DNA from: Paroceanicella profunda
Lineage (GTDB): Bacteria > Pseudomonadota > Alphaproteobacteria > Rhodobacterales > Rhodobacteraceae
Reading direction: 5' to 3'
NCBI RefSeq assembly: GCF_005887635.2
Contig: NZ_CP040818.1
Location: 3,874,501-3,938,500 of the forward strand
Length of the DNA: 64,000 nt
The position numbers and the translations under genes are program-made. Positions 1 through 9,776 of this stretch are shown here, in pieces. The notes below the pieces were generated by a model. That model saw nothing but the letters and a program-made list of their open reading frames with translations, was not told the DNA's origin and did not search any database. Each line of letters starts with the position of its first letter. Position 1 is the stretch's first letter.

Positions 1-50
1 TGGGGCTGGACTGGGACGCGGACGCCCCCCACCCGCTGGAGGAGGCATGA
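1..50 (+). CDS. ABC transporter ATP-binding protein, C-terminal tail only (partial)
   Basis: The first 50 bases read as the last 15 codons of a frame ending in TGA, which overlaps the ATG of the following permease as ATGA. The tail reads [17 protein letters not shown]-x-x-x-D ending of this kind is common at the end of the TOBE domain of PotA-type ATPases. The overlap and the two PotB/PotC-like permeases that follow make an ATPase the expected gene here. The rest lies outside the window, so the identity is an inference. Confidence 0.5.
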   Translation, partial: GLDWDADAPHPLEEA

Positions 51-961
51 GCGCCCTCGCCGGCCGCCTGTCGGATGCGTTCTGGCGCCGGCCGGGGCTG
101 CTGCTCACACTCCTGCTGCTGCCGCCGCTGCTCTGGCTGGGCATCGTCTACGTGGGCGCGCTGCTGGCCCTGCTGCTGCAGAGCTTCTTCTCGATCGACG
201 AGTTCTCCGGGCTGATCAACCGCGAGCTCACCCTCAAGAGCTACGCCGAGCTGCTGCGCCCCTCCAACTTCGACATCCTGCTGCGCACGGTGCTGATGGC
301 GGCGGCCGTCACCGTGGCGGCGGCGGTGCTGGCGCTGCCGGTGGCCTGGTTCGCGGCGCGCTACGCGCGGGGCCGCTGGAAGGCGCTGTTCTACCTCGGG
401 GTGATGCTGCCGCTCTGGTCGAGCTACCTGGTGAAGGTCTACGCCTGGAAGCTGATCCTGGCGCGGGAGGGCATCGTCACCTGGGCCTTCGAGGGCCTCG
501 GCCTCACCTGGGCGCTGAACGCGGTGCTGGCCATCCCGGTGATCGGGGGAAACGCGCTGTCGGTGAGCTACATCGGCACCTTCCTCGTCTTCCTCTACGT
601 CTGGCTGCCCTTCATGATCCTGCCGGTGCAGGCGGCGCTGGAGCGGGTACCTGCCAGCCTGCTGGAAGCCTCGGACGATCTCGGCGCCCGCCCGGGCCAG
701 ACGCTGCGCCACGTGGTGCTGCCGCTGGCGCTGCCGGGGCTCGCCGCGGGCTCCATCTTCACCTTCTCACTCACGCTGGGGGATTACATCATCCCGCAGA
801 TCATCGGCTCCTCCCGGCTGTTCATCGGCCAGGCGGTCTATTCCTACCAGGGCACGGCGGGGAACATCCCGCTCGCGGCCGCCTTCTCGGTGGTGCCGAT
901 CGTGATCATGGGGATCTACCTCGCCGCCGCGCGGCGCCTGGGGGCCTTCGATGCGCTCTGA
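47..961 (+). CDS. Spermidine/putrescine-type ABC transporter permease (PotB-like)
   Basis: Inner-membrane permease of 304 residues, the usual PotB size, with about six hydrophobic segments starting near residue 17. The ATPase-contacting EAA loop reads [20 protein letters not shown] near residues 204-225, the class-typical form. It overlaps the upstream ATPase tail by ATGA and the downstream permease by 11 bases, so the genes are translationally coupled. The substrate is probably a polyamine or a related cation such as an opine or amino-acid derivative. The binding protein is not in the window, so specificity cannot be fixed. Confidence 0.88.
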   Translation: MSALAGRLSDAFWRRPGLLLTLLLLPPLLWLGIVYVGALLALLLQSFFSIDEFSGLINRELTLKSYAELLRPSNFDILLRTVLMAAAVTVAAAVLALPVAWFAARYARGRWKALFYLGVMLPLWSSYLVKVYAWKLILAREGIVTWAFEGLGLTWALNAVLAIPVIGGNALSVSYIGTFLVFLYVWLPFMILPVQAALERVPASLLEASDDLGARPGQTLRHVVLPLALPGLAAGSIFTFSLTLGDYIIPQIIGSSRLFIGQAVYSYQGTAGNIPLAAAFSVVPIVIMGIYLAAARRLGAFDAL

Positions 962-1742
962 ACCCTCCTTCGCCCTGAAACTCGCCGCGGGCGCGGTGCT
1001 GGTCTTCCTGCACCTGCCGATCCTGCTCATCTTCCTCTACGCCTTCACCACGGAGGAGCGCAGCTACCAGTTCCCGCCGCCCGGCCTCACGCTGAAATGG
1101 TTCGCGGTCACCTGGAACCGGCCGGACGTGTGGGACGCGCTGGAGCTGTCCTTCAAGGTGGCCTGCGCGGCCACGGCGCTGGCGCTGGTGCTGGGCACGC
1201 TCTCGGCCGCCGCCCTGTCGCGCGCGCGGTTCTTCGGCCGCGAGACCGTGTCCCTGCTGGTGATCCTGCCCATCGCCCTGCCGGGCATCGTCACCGGCAT
1301 CGCACTGCGCTCGGCCTTCTCCATCGCCGACATCCCCTTCTCCACCCTCACCATCGTGCTGGGGCATGCCACCTTCTGCATCGTGGTGGTGCACAACAAC
1401 GCGGTGGCGCGGTTCCGCCGCCTCTCCGGCCCGCTGCTGGAGGCCTCCGCCGACCTGGGCGCCACCTCCTTCCAGACCTTCCGCCACATCATCCTGCCCA
1501 ACCTGGGCTCGGCGCTGCTGGCCGGCGGCATGCTGGCCTTCGCGCTGAGTTTCGACGAGGTGATCGTCACCACCTTCACCGCCGGCCAGCAGCAGACCCT
1601 GCCGATCTGGATGCTGGAGGAACTGGTGCGCCCGCGCCAGCGCCCGGTCACCAATGTGGTGGCGATGGTGGTGGTGATCGCCACCTTCCTGCCCATCCTC
1701 GCGGCCTACTACCTCACCCGCGGCGCCGAGAGCCGCTCCTGA
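951..1742 (+). CDS. Spermidine/putrescine-type ABC transporter permease (PotC-like)
   Basis: Second permease of the same importer, 263 residues, matching PotC length. A first membrane helix is at residues 8-31, and the EAA loop reads [20 protein letters not shown] near residues 162-182. [12 protein letters not shown] segment near residue 200 is typical of PotC-type proteins. The start ATG lies inside the end of the PotB-like gene. It would pair with that protein to form the membrane channel energised by the partial ATPase upstream. It is the last gene of the operon; about 320 bp without a clear gene follow. Confidence 0.88.
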   Translation: MRSEPSFALKLAAGAVLVFLHLPILLIFLYAFTTEERSYQFPPPGLTLKWFAVTWNRPDVWDALELSFKVACAATALALVLGTLSAAALSRARFFGRETVSLLVILPIALPGIVTGIALRSAFSIADIPFSTLTIVLGHATFCIVVVHNNAVARFRRLSGPLLEASADLGATSFQTFRHIILPNLGSALLAGGMLAFALSFDEVIVTTFTAGQQQTLPIWMLEELVRPRQRPVTNVVAMVVVIATFLPILAAYYLTRGAESRS

Positions 1743-2065
1743 CCGCGGCCCCCTGCGCACACGGGCCCGCGCCGCGCGGCCCGCCGCGAACCAGGTGAGA
1801 CCCCCGGCCCGCCGGCGGACGCGGGCCGGGACATCCCCCGTCGGCCCGCCCCCGCCGCACGCGGCGGGTCCCTCATCTCCCCGCGTGCCCGCAGTGCCCG
1901 GGGCACAGGAGACGCCGCCTCCGTACAGGCCTGCCGCTGCCCGCGCCCATGCGTGCCACGGCCCGCGCCCGTGCGGGGCATGCGGCCGCGCCCTGCGCGC
2001 AGGCCGTTCGCCGGCGTGGCGCGTTGCGGGAGGATGAGATGCGGGGGGGAGCGCGCCGGGCCGGA
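1743..2065. other. Intergenic, GC-rich, no feature recognised
   Basis: About 320 bp of very GC-rich sequence between the PotC-like gene and a gene on the opposite strand. Open frames here have atypical composition (Arg/Pro/Ala-rich) and no start context. I see no clean terminator, promoter or array, although short GC-rich words recur. Confidence 0.4.
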
Positions 2066-2569
2066 TCAGAGGCCGGGGCGGCGGCGCCAGATGCGGGAGG
2101 GCAGATGCAGTTCGGCCTGGTAGGACTGGGCGCCGCTGTCTTCCCAGAGCCGCGCGCCCAAGATGCCGGCGGAGAGATGGTCCGGGCTCGCCATGCCGCG
2201 ATCCTCCGGCATGTCCGCCGCGCCGGTCTCACGCCAGACGATGCCGAGCCAGGGGCCGTCGATGTACCAGCACAGCGAGGCGCGGCCCTCGGGCGCGATC
2301 TCGTCCATCTTCCGGGTCCAGCCGAGCAGAATGAGCGCCACCACGGCGTCCGACCCCTGGAGCAGCTCCGGCGAGCCATCGCCCTCCAGGCATGTCACGT
2401 CGAGATGGGGACGTCGCGCGCGCACCACACGGTCGATCAGGGCTCTGAGCGGAACTCCGGGCGGCAGCAGGAACGTGGTGCCATCCGGGCCTGTCTCGGG
2501 CAGTCTGCGGACATTCCCGAACCCGAGATGTGTCTCGTCCCACTCCCTGGCGCCTCGAACAAGTTCCAT
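2066..2569 (-). CDS. Hypothetical protein
   Basis: A 167-residue protein if translation starts at the ATG at 2569; an in-frame TTG 60 bases further upstream would add 20 residues. The ATG is preferred because GAGGGG lies just ahead of it. No family is recognised. The sequence is soluble, without signal peptide or membrane helix, and ends in a basic tryptophan/arginine-rich stretch (SRIWRRRPGL). It is divergent from pqiA across an AT-rich gap containing the short inverted repeat GTATT-C-AATAC at 2615-2625. Function unknown. Confidence 0.55.
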   Translation of the reverse strand: MELVRGAREWDETHLGFGNVRRLPETGPDGTTFLLPPGVPLRALIDRVVRARRPHLDVTCLEGDGSPELLQGSDAVVALILLGWTRKMDEIAPEGRASLCWYIDGPWLGIVWRETGAADMPEDRGMASPDHLSAGILGARLWEDSGAQSYQAELHLPSRIWRRRPGL

Positions 2570-2786
2570 GGCCCCCTCATACAAACACCATAAACCGTCT
2601 GTAGCGGCGAGAATGTATTCAATACGCAATAAATGCTATCAATTTTTCTCGCTGCGGCACCGATCGCGCAAAATTCCTCGACGCATGCCCCATGCAACCG
2701 CTAATCAGGGCGGAACCGAACCGCGCTGCACCGCAAAATCAGCGGCGCCAGCCACATATCACCCAGACCGGGAGACCGCGGCCTTC

Positions 2787-3395
2787 ATGGAGTCCGACCT
2801 GCAGGGACTGACCGCCTGCCACATCTGCGACGCCCTGTGCCGTGACGAGCGGCCGGCGCCCGGACAGCGCGTGCGCTGCCCGCGCTGCGGCACGCCCCTG
2901 CGCACCTGGCGCAACCGGGCCATCGACCAGCTCCTGGCGATTTCCCTCGCGGTGCTGGTGCTGATGGGCACGGCGCTCACCCTGCCCTTCCTCGGGCTGG
3001 AGGGCGGCGGACTGGCGCAGGAAGCCACGGTGATCGATGCGGCGGAGGCCATCGGCAGCGGCCGGGCCTGGCCGCTGGGCATCGCCGTCGGCGGGCTGAT
3101 CTTCGCGGTGCCGCTGCTGCGCGCCCTGGCGCTGTGCTACGTGCTGCTGCCGCTGCGCGAGGGCCACCCGCCCCGGCGCCACGCGCGCGGCGCCTTCCGG
3201 CTCGCGATCGAGCTCAGGCCTTGGTCGATGGCGGAAATCTTCGTCATCGGGGTGGCGGTGGCGCTGGTGAAGATCTCCGGTCTCGCCTCCGTCACTCTGG
3301 GGCCGGCGTTCTGGATCTTCGTGCTGCTCGCGGTGCTGGTCACGCTGGAGGACATCTCCATGTGCCGCCGGTCGATCTGGAGCCTGATCGGATGA
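2787..3395 (+). CDS. pqiA: PqiA-domain membrane protein, first half of a split PqiA
   Basis: Inner-membrane protein of 202 residues of the paraquat-inducible protein A family, which works with the MCE protein PqiB in lipid transport across the periplasm. It has a zinc-ribbon-like N-terminus (CHICDAL, then CPRCGTPL) and about four hydrophobic segments. The PqiA signature WSMAEIFVIGVAVALVKI is near residue 148. Classical PqiA carries two such modules in one chain of about 420 residues; here each module is a separate gene. The ATG at 2787 was chosen because it directly precedes the zinc ribbon. An ATG at 2685 is in frame, but the added residues are not PqiA-like. It overlaps the next gene by ATGA. 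Confidence 0.82.
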   Translation: MESDLQGLTACHICDALCRDERPAPGQRVRCPRCGTPLRTWRNRAIDQLLAISLAVLVLMGTALTLPFLGLEGGGLAQEATVIDAAEAIGSGRAWPLGIAVGGLIFAVPLLRALALCYVLLPLREGHPPRRHARGAFRLAIELRPWSMAEIFVIGVAVALVKISGLASVTLGPAFWIFVLLAVLVTLEDISMCRRSIWSLIG

Positions 3396-4081
3396 GTCCT
3401 CCCACCCAGCCCCCCACCTCGGTGGACGAGATCCTCGGCACCACGCGGGCGCACCGGGCGCATGATGCCCCGGTGCTCACCGCGCGCGCGGCGGGGCTGG
3501 TGGGCTGCACCATCTGCGGCAAGGTGGAGCGGACCGGCGTGGCACGGTGCCCGCGCTGCGGCGCGCAGATGCAGTCGCGCCCGCGCGGGGGCATGCAGCC
3601 GGTCTGGGCGTGGTTCTTCGCCGGGCTGGTATTCTACATTCCCGCCAATCTCTATCCGATGCTGATCACCCGCACCCTGGGGCAGGAGATGGCCAGCACC
3701 ATCATCGGCGGCGCGCTGGAGCTGATCGAATACGGCTCCTGGGGCGTGGGCATCATCGTGCTGGTGGCCAGCGTGGGCATCCCGATCGGCAAGTTCTTCG
3801 CCATCGCGCTGCTGGCCCTCGCGGTGGACAACCACTGGCGCATGGACAAGCACCGCCTGCTGCAGCTCTACGAGGTGGTGGAATTCATCGGGCGCTGGTC
3901 GATGATCGACATCTTCGTGGTCGCGGTGCTCTCGGCGCTGGTGCAGCTCGGCTTCGTGGCCTCGCTGTCGCCCGGGCCGGCCGCTGCCTGTTTCGCAAGC
4001 TCGGTTGCCTTTACCATGCTCTCCGCGCGCGCCTTCGACACAAGACTGATCTGGGACCGGATTGGAGAACAGAGTGACTGA
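3392..4081 (+). CDS. pqiA: PqiA-domain membrane protein, second half of a split PqiA
   Basis: Second PqiA module, 229 residues. It opens with its own zinc ribbon (CTICGKVERTG, then CPRCGAQM). Hydrophobic segments follow, with the conserved stretches FYIPANLYPMLITRTLG and RWSMIDIFVVAVLSALVQLG. The start ATG overlaps the stop of the first half (ATGA), so the two halves are translationally coupled and presumably assemble as one PqiA-like unit. It in turn overlaps pqiB. Family knowledge says PqiA anchors PqiB at the inner membrane; the assembly of two half-size subunits is my inference. Confidence 0.84.
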   Translation: MSPPTQPPTSVDEILGTTRAHRAHDAPVLTARAAGLVGCTICGKVERTGVARCPRCGAQMQSRPRGGMQPVWAWFFAGLVFYIPANLYPMLITRTLGQEMASTIIGGALELIEYGSWGVGIIVLVASVGIPIGKFFAIALLALAVDNHWRMDKHRLLQLYEVVEFIGRWSMIDIFVVAVLSALVQLGFVASLSPGPAAACFASSVAFTMLSARAFDTRLIWDRIGEQSD

Positions 4082-6752
4082 CGAGACCCCCGAACCGGAA
4101 GCCCCGACGATCCAGGACAGAAGGCGCCTGCCCTCGGTCGTCTGGCTGGTGCCGCTGGGGGCGATCGCGGTGTCGCTGTTCCTGCTGTGGCAGAACTTCG
4201 CCGACCGTGGCCCCCTCATCGAGATCAGCTTCGCCAAGGCCTCCGGCATCACCCCGGGCCAGACCCGGATCAAGTACCGCGATGTCGACGTGGGACATGT
4301 GGAGACCGTCAGCTTCTCACGCGATCTCGAACGCGTGGTGGTGACGGCGCGGATGGACAAGACCGTGGCGCCCTTCCTCGACGACAGCGCCCGCTTCTGG
4401 GTGGTCCGCCCGCAGATCACCGCGCAGGGGATCACCGGGCTCGATACCGTGATCTCCGGCAGCTACATCGAGGGCGCCTGGGACAACGTGCCCGGCGATG
4501 AGCAGAGCACCTTCAAGGGGCTCGACGAATCCCCCCTCACGCCCGCCGACACGCCGGGCCTGCGCGTGGTGCTGCGCGGCACCGATGGCGGCTCGCTGAG
4601 CGTGGGCGCCCCGGTGATGTTCCGCGGCGTGGAAGTGGGCAAGGTGGAGAGCAAGCGCCTCACGGCGGACGGCCGCGCGGTGGAATTCGACGTGTTCATC
4701 AACGCGCCGAACTCCGAGCGCCTGTCCACCAGCACCCGGTTCTGGAACGTCTCGGGGGTGAAGTTCACCCTCGGGCCGCAGGGCGCGCAGCTTCAGGTGG
4801 CCAGCCTCGCCTCGCTCATCCAGGGCGGCGCCTCCTTCGACGAGATCGGCACAGGCGCGCCGGCCGAGGAGGTGGAGGAGGGCCATGTCTACACCCTGTT
4901 CAACTCCGAGACCGAGGCCCGCGACCTGGTGATCGAGGGCGACCTCGAGGACCAGCTCCAGCTCGCCGTGCTGTTTACCGGCTCCGTGCGCGGCCTCTCC
5001 GCCGGCGCGAACGTGGAATACCGCGGCATCAAGGTGGGCCAGGTGGTGGACGTCTTCGCCTCCGTGGACCCCACCGACAGCAGCTTCCGCACCCGCACCA
5101 CAATCGCCCTGCAGCCCCAGCGGCTGGGGCTGGAGCGTGGCGACCGGCAGGCCACGCTCGACTTCGTCCGCCAGGCGGTGCGCAACGGGCTGCGCGCCAA
5201 GCTCGCCATGGGCAACCTGCTCACCGGCGCGCTCTACGTGGATCTCGTCGACGACCCGAGGGCCCAGCCCGCCAGTCTCGACGAGAGCCAGCGCCCCTAC
5301 CCGATGCTACCCTCCGTGCCCTCCGACCTCGCCGAGATCACCGGCTCCGTGGAAGGCGTGCTCGACCGGGTGAACAACCTGCCGATCGAAGCGCTGCTCA
5401 ACAACGCCGTCACCCTGCTCGACAACATGAATGCCATCGTGGCCTCCGAGGGCACGCGCGAGGCGCCCGCGCGCATCGCCGGCATCCTCGCCTCGGTGGA
5501 GAAGCTGGTCTCCGACCCCGCGCTGCAGCAGAGCCTCACGGACACGCAGGCCGCGCTCTCCGCCGTGCGCCGCTTCGCCGAATCCCCGGAGTTGCAGTCC
5601 AGCCCGGCCACGCTCTCGGCCCTGCTCACCACCATCGACGGCATGGCCAGCCGGCTGCAGCAGAGCGGCGCGGTGGACAACATCACCGCCGCCGTCGCCG
5701 CCCTGCGCGGCCTCGCCGAGGACCCGGACCTCGCCGCCCTGCCCGCCTCGGTGCGCGGCGGCGTGGACGCGCTCACCGCGCTGCTGGAGGACCCGGAGAT
5801 GAAGGCGCTGCCGGGGCGGATCTCCGCCAGCCTCGACAGCCTGCGCAGCCTGCTGGACCAGCCGTCCACGAAGCAGCTCCCCGAGGAGATCAACGCCTCG
5901 CTCGCCGCCCTGCGCGCCCGTCTGGCCGATCCGAAACTGGCCGAGGCCGTCGCCGCGATCCCGCCGACGCTCGACGCCGCGCGCCAGACCCTGTCGCAGT
6001 TCTCGCAGAACGCCGATCCGGTGCTGGCCTCGCTGCGCCGGATCCTCGACGACCCGGGCACGAAGGCCCTGCCGGGCGACGCGGCAAGCGCCCTGCGCGC
6101 GGCGCGCGACCTGATGGATGACGCCGGGCTGCGCGCGGCCGTGGGCGAGGCCGGCGGCACCCTCGCCGCCCTGCGCCGCATCCTGGACCAGGACAGCGCC
6201 CGGGCCACGCCGCAACAGCTCTCCGACACGCTGCAATCGGCGCGCGATCTGCTGGCCTCGCTGGAGAAGGAGGGGGCCGCGAAGAACCTCTCCGCCGCCC
6301 TTGCCTCGGCCCGCACCCTGCTGGACGACCCGGCGCTGCGCGAGGTCACGACCCAGCTCAGCCAGACGCTGGAGGCCCTGCGCGCCGTGCTGGGCGCCCC
6401 GGGGGTGGACGAGCTGCCCACGGCCACCCGCGACGCCCTGCGCTCGGCCACCGCGCTGCTCGACGACCTGCAGCGCGAGAAGCTCGGCGAGGCCGCCTCC
6501 GCGGCCCTGCGCGGCGTGCAGGAGACGACCGTGGTCGCCCGGCAGGCGCTGAACGAGCTGCCCGGCCTTCTGCGCCAGCTCGCCTCCCTGTCCCGCGAGG
6601 CGGACCAGGTGCTCGCCTCGGTGAGCGTGGGGTCGGAGCTGAACTACGAGGCGGTGACCGCGATCCGCGAGATCCGCGACGCCGCCCGCGCGGTGACCGA
6701 CCTTGCCGAGCTGATCCAGCAGCAGCCGAACTCGCTCATCATCGGCAAATGA
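4074..6752 (+). CDS. pqiB: MCE-domain protein PqiB with long 23-residue-repeat tail
   Basis: Intermembrane lipid-transport protein. One N-terminal membrane helix (about residues 20-40) is followed by three MCE domains, with cores near residues 65 (IKYRDVDVGHVETV), 177 (VMFRGVEVGKVESK) and 312 (VEYRGIKVGQVVDV). From about residue 432 to 817 the chain is built of 23-residue units: 16 full copies and one of 18, many starting L-L-x-D-P and ending A-L-R-x. In PqiB this region forms a helical needle through the periplasm. The start is taken as GTG at 4074, six bases after GGAG and overlapping the pqiA stop; a TTG at 4062 is the alternative. At 892 residues it is far longer than E. coli PqiB (about 546). 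Confidence 0.88.
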   Translation: MTDETPEPEAPTIQDRRRLPSVVWLVPLGAIAVSLFLLWQNFADRGPLIEISFAKASGITPGQTRIKYRDVDVGHVETVSFSRDLERVVVTARMDKTVAPFLDDSARFWVVRPQITAQGITGLDTVISGSYIEGAWDNVPGDEQSTFKGLDESPLTPADTPGLRVVLRGTDGGSLSVGAPVMFRGVEVGKVESKRLTADGRAVEFDVFINAPNSERLSTSTRFWNVSGVKFTLGPQGAQLQVASLASLIQGGASFDEIGTGAPAEEVEEGHVYTLFNSETEARDLVIEGDLEDQLQLAVLFTGSVRGLSAGANVEYRGIKVGQVVDVFASVDPTDSSFRTRTTIALQPQRLGLERGDRQATLDFVRQAVRNGLRAKLAMGNLLTGALYVDLVDDPRAQPASLDESQRPYPMLPSVPSDLAEITGSVEGVLDRVNNLPIEALLNNAVTLLDNMNAIVASEGTREAPARIAGILASVEKLVSDPALQQSLTDTQAALSAVRRFAESPELQSSPATLSALLTTIDGMASRLQQSGAVDNITAAVAALRGLAEDPDLAALPASVRGGVDALTALLEDPEMKALPGRISASLDSLRSLLDQPSTKQLPEEINASLAALRARLADPKLAEAVAAIPPTLDAARQTLSQFSQNADPVLASLRRILDDPGTKALPGDAASALRAARDLMDDAGLRAAVGEAGGTLAALRRILDQDSARATPQQLSDTLQSARDLLASLEKEGAAKNLSAALASARTLLDDPALREVTTQLSQTLEALRAVLGAPGVDELPTATRDALRSATALLDDLQREKLGEAASAALRGVQETTVVARQALNELPGLLRQLASLSREADQVLASVSVGSELNYEAVTAIREIRDAARAVTDLAELIQQQPNSLIIGK
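5367..6524 (+). repeat. In-gene tandem repeat encoding 23-residue units (69 bp)
   Basis: Within pqiB the translated units align without gaps at 69-bp steps from 5367 to 5987, then one 54-bp unit at 5988-6041, then 69-bp steps again to 6524. Examples are the units beginning LLEDPEMKALPG, LLDQPSTKQLPE, ILDDPGTKALPG and LLDDPALREVTT. The DNA copies have diverged while the protein pattern is retained, which points to selection on the protein rather than recent slippage. Confidence 0.85.
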
Positions 6753-6759
6753 TCCGCCG

Positions 6760-6785
6760 CCGGCCCCCTTTCGGAGGGGGGCCGG
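6760..6785 (+). terminator. GC-rich hairpin after pqiB
   Basis: Arms CCGGCCCCC (6760-6768) and GGGGGCCGG (6777-6785) flank an 8-base loop, eight bases after the pqiB stop codon. There is no T-run, so it may be a terminator or a 3' end stabiliser. Confidence 0.5.
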
Positions 6786-7263
6786 CCGCCATTCCGCCCC
6801 GGAGCCCCCGCCCGCACGCGCCCCACCGCCCCGGACACGCCCCCGCCTGCGCGGCGCGGACAGGGCTGCGCATTGCGGAGGCTGCGGAGATCACGCGGAG
6901 CGGGGGCGTGGAGGCGGCGCGGCCGCCCCGTCCGCACCCAGAGGACAGCGGGGACGATGCCCCAGCCGGGCGCACCCGCGAAACCGGCGCGGGGCCGCCT
7001 GACCGCGCTTCGGCGACACCCGCGCGCCCGGCGCGCAGACGGAGGTGGACCGCGCTGCGGACCACTGCCCCCTGCCCGGCGGGCCGTTGCGATCGCTCCG
7101 CCGGTGGCGCCCCCGTTTCCACACGCCAGCGGCCCTTGAACGGCCCCGGGAGCCGCCGAACCCATCCACAGAGCCGCCGGGAGCCGTTCGGGGCGGCAAA
7201 ACGCCCGATTCAGCGGGCCCGGCGGAGGCAGCCGCGACCGCTCCTCTGCACAGGGCAGCCGAA

Positions 7264-7577
7264 TTGTCCACATCGCGCTCTTGCGGCGCTCGCGTTATTC
7301 CACCGGCGCCGGCGGCGAAGGGGCCATCGGGCCGCCCCGGAGCGTGTCAGATGCTGAACATTGATTTTCTTGGGTTTTCCGCAGCTTCCACCCTGTTGTT
7401 ACAGCGCGCCGGTGCGGCCCGCCCACAGGCCGCCAACAGGGTTGCCACCAGACAGTCCCGGAGATGCCCACAGAGTTATCCACAATTTGGTTAACCGCTG
7501 GTTAACATGACTTGCGCACAGCCCGCCCACAGGTTGCAAACCGCACACGCACAGGCCTGCCCACAGACTTATCCACA
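7264..7577 (+). promoter_or_regulatory. Cluster of DnaA-box-like 9-mers
   Basis: TTATCCACA, the canonical DnaA box, occurs exactly at 7476-7484 and 7569-7577, and with one mismatch (TTGTCCACA) at 7264-7272. Weaker relatives are at 7162-7170 (CCATCCACA) and 7512-7520 (TTGCGCACA). All lie on the same strand. The cluster surrounds a CtrA-type site. That arrangement resembles alphaproteobacterial replication origins, but no replication gene is near. Confidence 0.45.
7491..7506. promoter_or_regulatory. CtrA-type double site TTAA-N7-TTAAC
   Basis: TTAA at 7491-7494, seven bases, then TTAAC at 7502-7506. This is the full consensus for the cell-cycle regulator CtrA. It is also a direct repeat of GGTTAAC spaced by 11 bp. 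It sits 6 bp from one exact DnaA box and 62 bp from the next, upstream of pqiC. Confidence 0.5.
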
Positions 7578-7675
7578 GCCGGCGCCCCGCTGCACGCATC
7601 GCGATGCTCGACCCGCGCCGCACACGTGTTAAGGAAGACCGTATCCGCACAGCGACACCAACCGGGGAAGACACG

Positions 7676-8290
7676 ATGCCGGACCTCCTGACCGCCTGCC
7701 GCAGCTGCCTGCGCCATTTCGCCCTGTCTGCGGCCCTGCTGGCGCTCGCGGCCTGCAGCGAGGCCACGGGGCCGGCCTACTACCTCCTCGAACCGCCGCA
7801 ATCCGAGGTGTCCACCGGCGAGCAGGACGCCAACGGCACGCTGATCGGGCTGCGCGAGGTGGGGCTGCCGCTCTATGCCCGCCGCCCGCAGATCGCCAGC
7901 CTGCAGCCGGACGGCACCATCCTCGCCTCCGACGCGAACCGCTGGGCCTCCGACCCGGCCCGCGGCGCGACGATCCTGCTGTCGCGCGAACTGTCGAACC
8001 GGCTCGCGACCCCCGTGGTCACCGAGCCCTGGCCGCTGGGCACCCGGCCCGAGCAGCTTGTGCAGGTGGAGGTGGATTACTTCGCCGGCAGCCTGGGCGG
8101 GGAGCTGCGCCTCTCCGGGCAGGTGCGGGTCTCGGCCTACGGGCGCGGCGACGACACCCGCAGCCGCGGCTTCGACATCCGCGTCCCCGTCGACGGGGAG
8201 ACCTACGGCGCGCTGGCCCGGGCGCATGGCGTGGCGCTGGCCCGGCTGGCGGACGACATCAGCGCGATGATGGCCCCGGCCGCGCGCTGA
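7676..8290 (+). CDS. pqiC: PqiC-like outer-membrane lipoprotein (ABC-type transport auxiliary lipoprotein)
   Basis: 204 residues with a lipoprotein signal peptide: hydrophobic stretch at about residues 14-24 and lipobox LALAAC. The body carries the auxiliary-lipoprotein pattern, with YYLLEPP after the lipid site, GLPLYARRPQI near residue 60, and RELSNRLATPVV near residue 102. In the pqi system this lipoprotein sits under the outer membrane and contacts PqiB. The ATG at 7676 was chosen because GGGGAAG lies five bases ahead. It is followed by a strong hairpin. It is separated from pqiB by about 0.9 kb and is probably transcribed on its own. Confidence 0.82.
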   Translation: MPDLLTACRSCLRHFALSAALLALAACSEATGPAYYLLEPPQSEVSTGEQDANGTLIGLREVGLPLYARRPQIASLQPDGTILASDANRWASDPARGATILLSRELSNRLATPVVTEPWPLGTRPEQLVQVEVDYFAGSLGGELRLSGQVRVSAYGRGDDTRSRGFDIRVPVDGETYGALARAHGVALARLADDISAMMAPAAR

Positions 8291-8298
8291 CCGGCGCC

Positions 8299-8315
8299 GG
8301 GGCCCGCCGGGCCCC
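8299..8315 (+). terminator. Hairpin after pqiC
   Basis: Perfect 7-bp stem GGGGCCC / GGGCCCC with loop GCC, nine bases after the pqiC stop. No T-run follows. Confidence 0.5.
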
Positions 8316-8418
8316 TGCCCCCCCCAGCTCTCCCCGCCGCGCACGGGATTTCACCGCACTGAACAGCCCGCCCCGGCGCAGCGTTGCGCGGGGCGGAAAC
8401 GTTCCCTCCTCACCCGAA

Positions 8419-8447
8419 TTTGACAGTCAGCGTCAAACATCTACCAT
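8419..8447 (+). promoter_or_regulatory. Promoter of the thu operon with overlapping operator-like inverted repeat
   Basis: TTGACA (8420-8425), 16 bases, then TACCAT (8442-8447) fits a sigma-70 promoter. The inverted repeat TTTGAC-N7-GTCAAA (8419-8437) covers the -35 box, a placement expected of a repressor. Thu-type sugar operons often have a LacI-family regulator, but none is in the window. Confidence 0.55.
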
Positions 8448-8449
8448 TC

Positions 8450-8482
8450 AGGGCAAGCAAAATCATGCCCTGAGGGCATTTT
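8450..8482 (+). promoter_or_regulatory. Two mutually exclusive hairpins in the thuE leader
   Basis: AGGGCA (8450-8455) can pair with TGCCCT (8466-8471). Alternatively TGCCC (8466-8470) can pair with GGGCA (8474-8478), and that second hairpin is followed directly by TTTT (8479-8482). The shared arm means only one can form. The geometry is that of an attenuator, but a 3-base loop and a short T-run make it weak. Confidence 0.35.
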
Positions 8483-8504
8483 CCCATGGGAGAGGAACTT
8501 AGCC

Positions 8505-9767
<1,263 letters not shown>

Positions 9768-9776
9768 GCGCGGCCC

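Larger units (their letters stand above)
6753..7675. other. Long intergenic gap between pqiB and pqiC
   Basis: About 920 bp with no convincing gene. It starts with a GC hairpin just after pqiB. The right half (about 7160-7580) is unusual: it is rich in CCACAG words, with DnaA-box-like 9-mers and a CtrA-type double site, listed separately. A less GC-rich stretch lies near 7350-7400. PqiC normally follows PqiB directly, so the gap looks like an insertion or expansion within the pqi locus. Confidence 0.6.
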
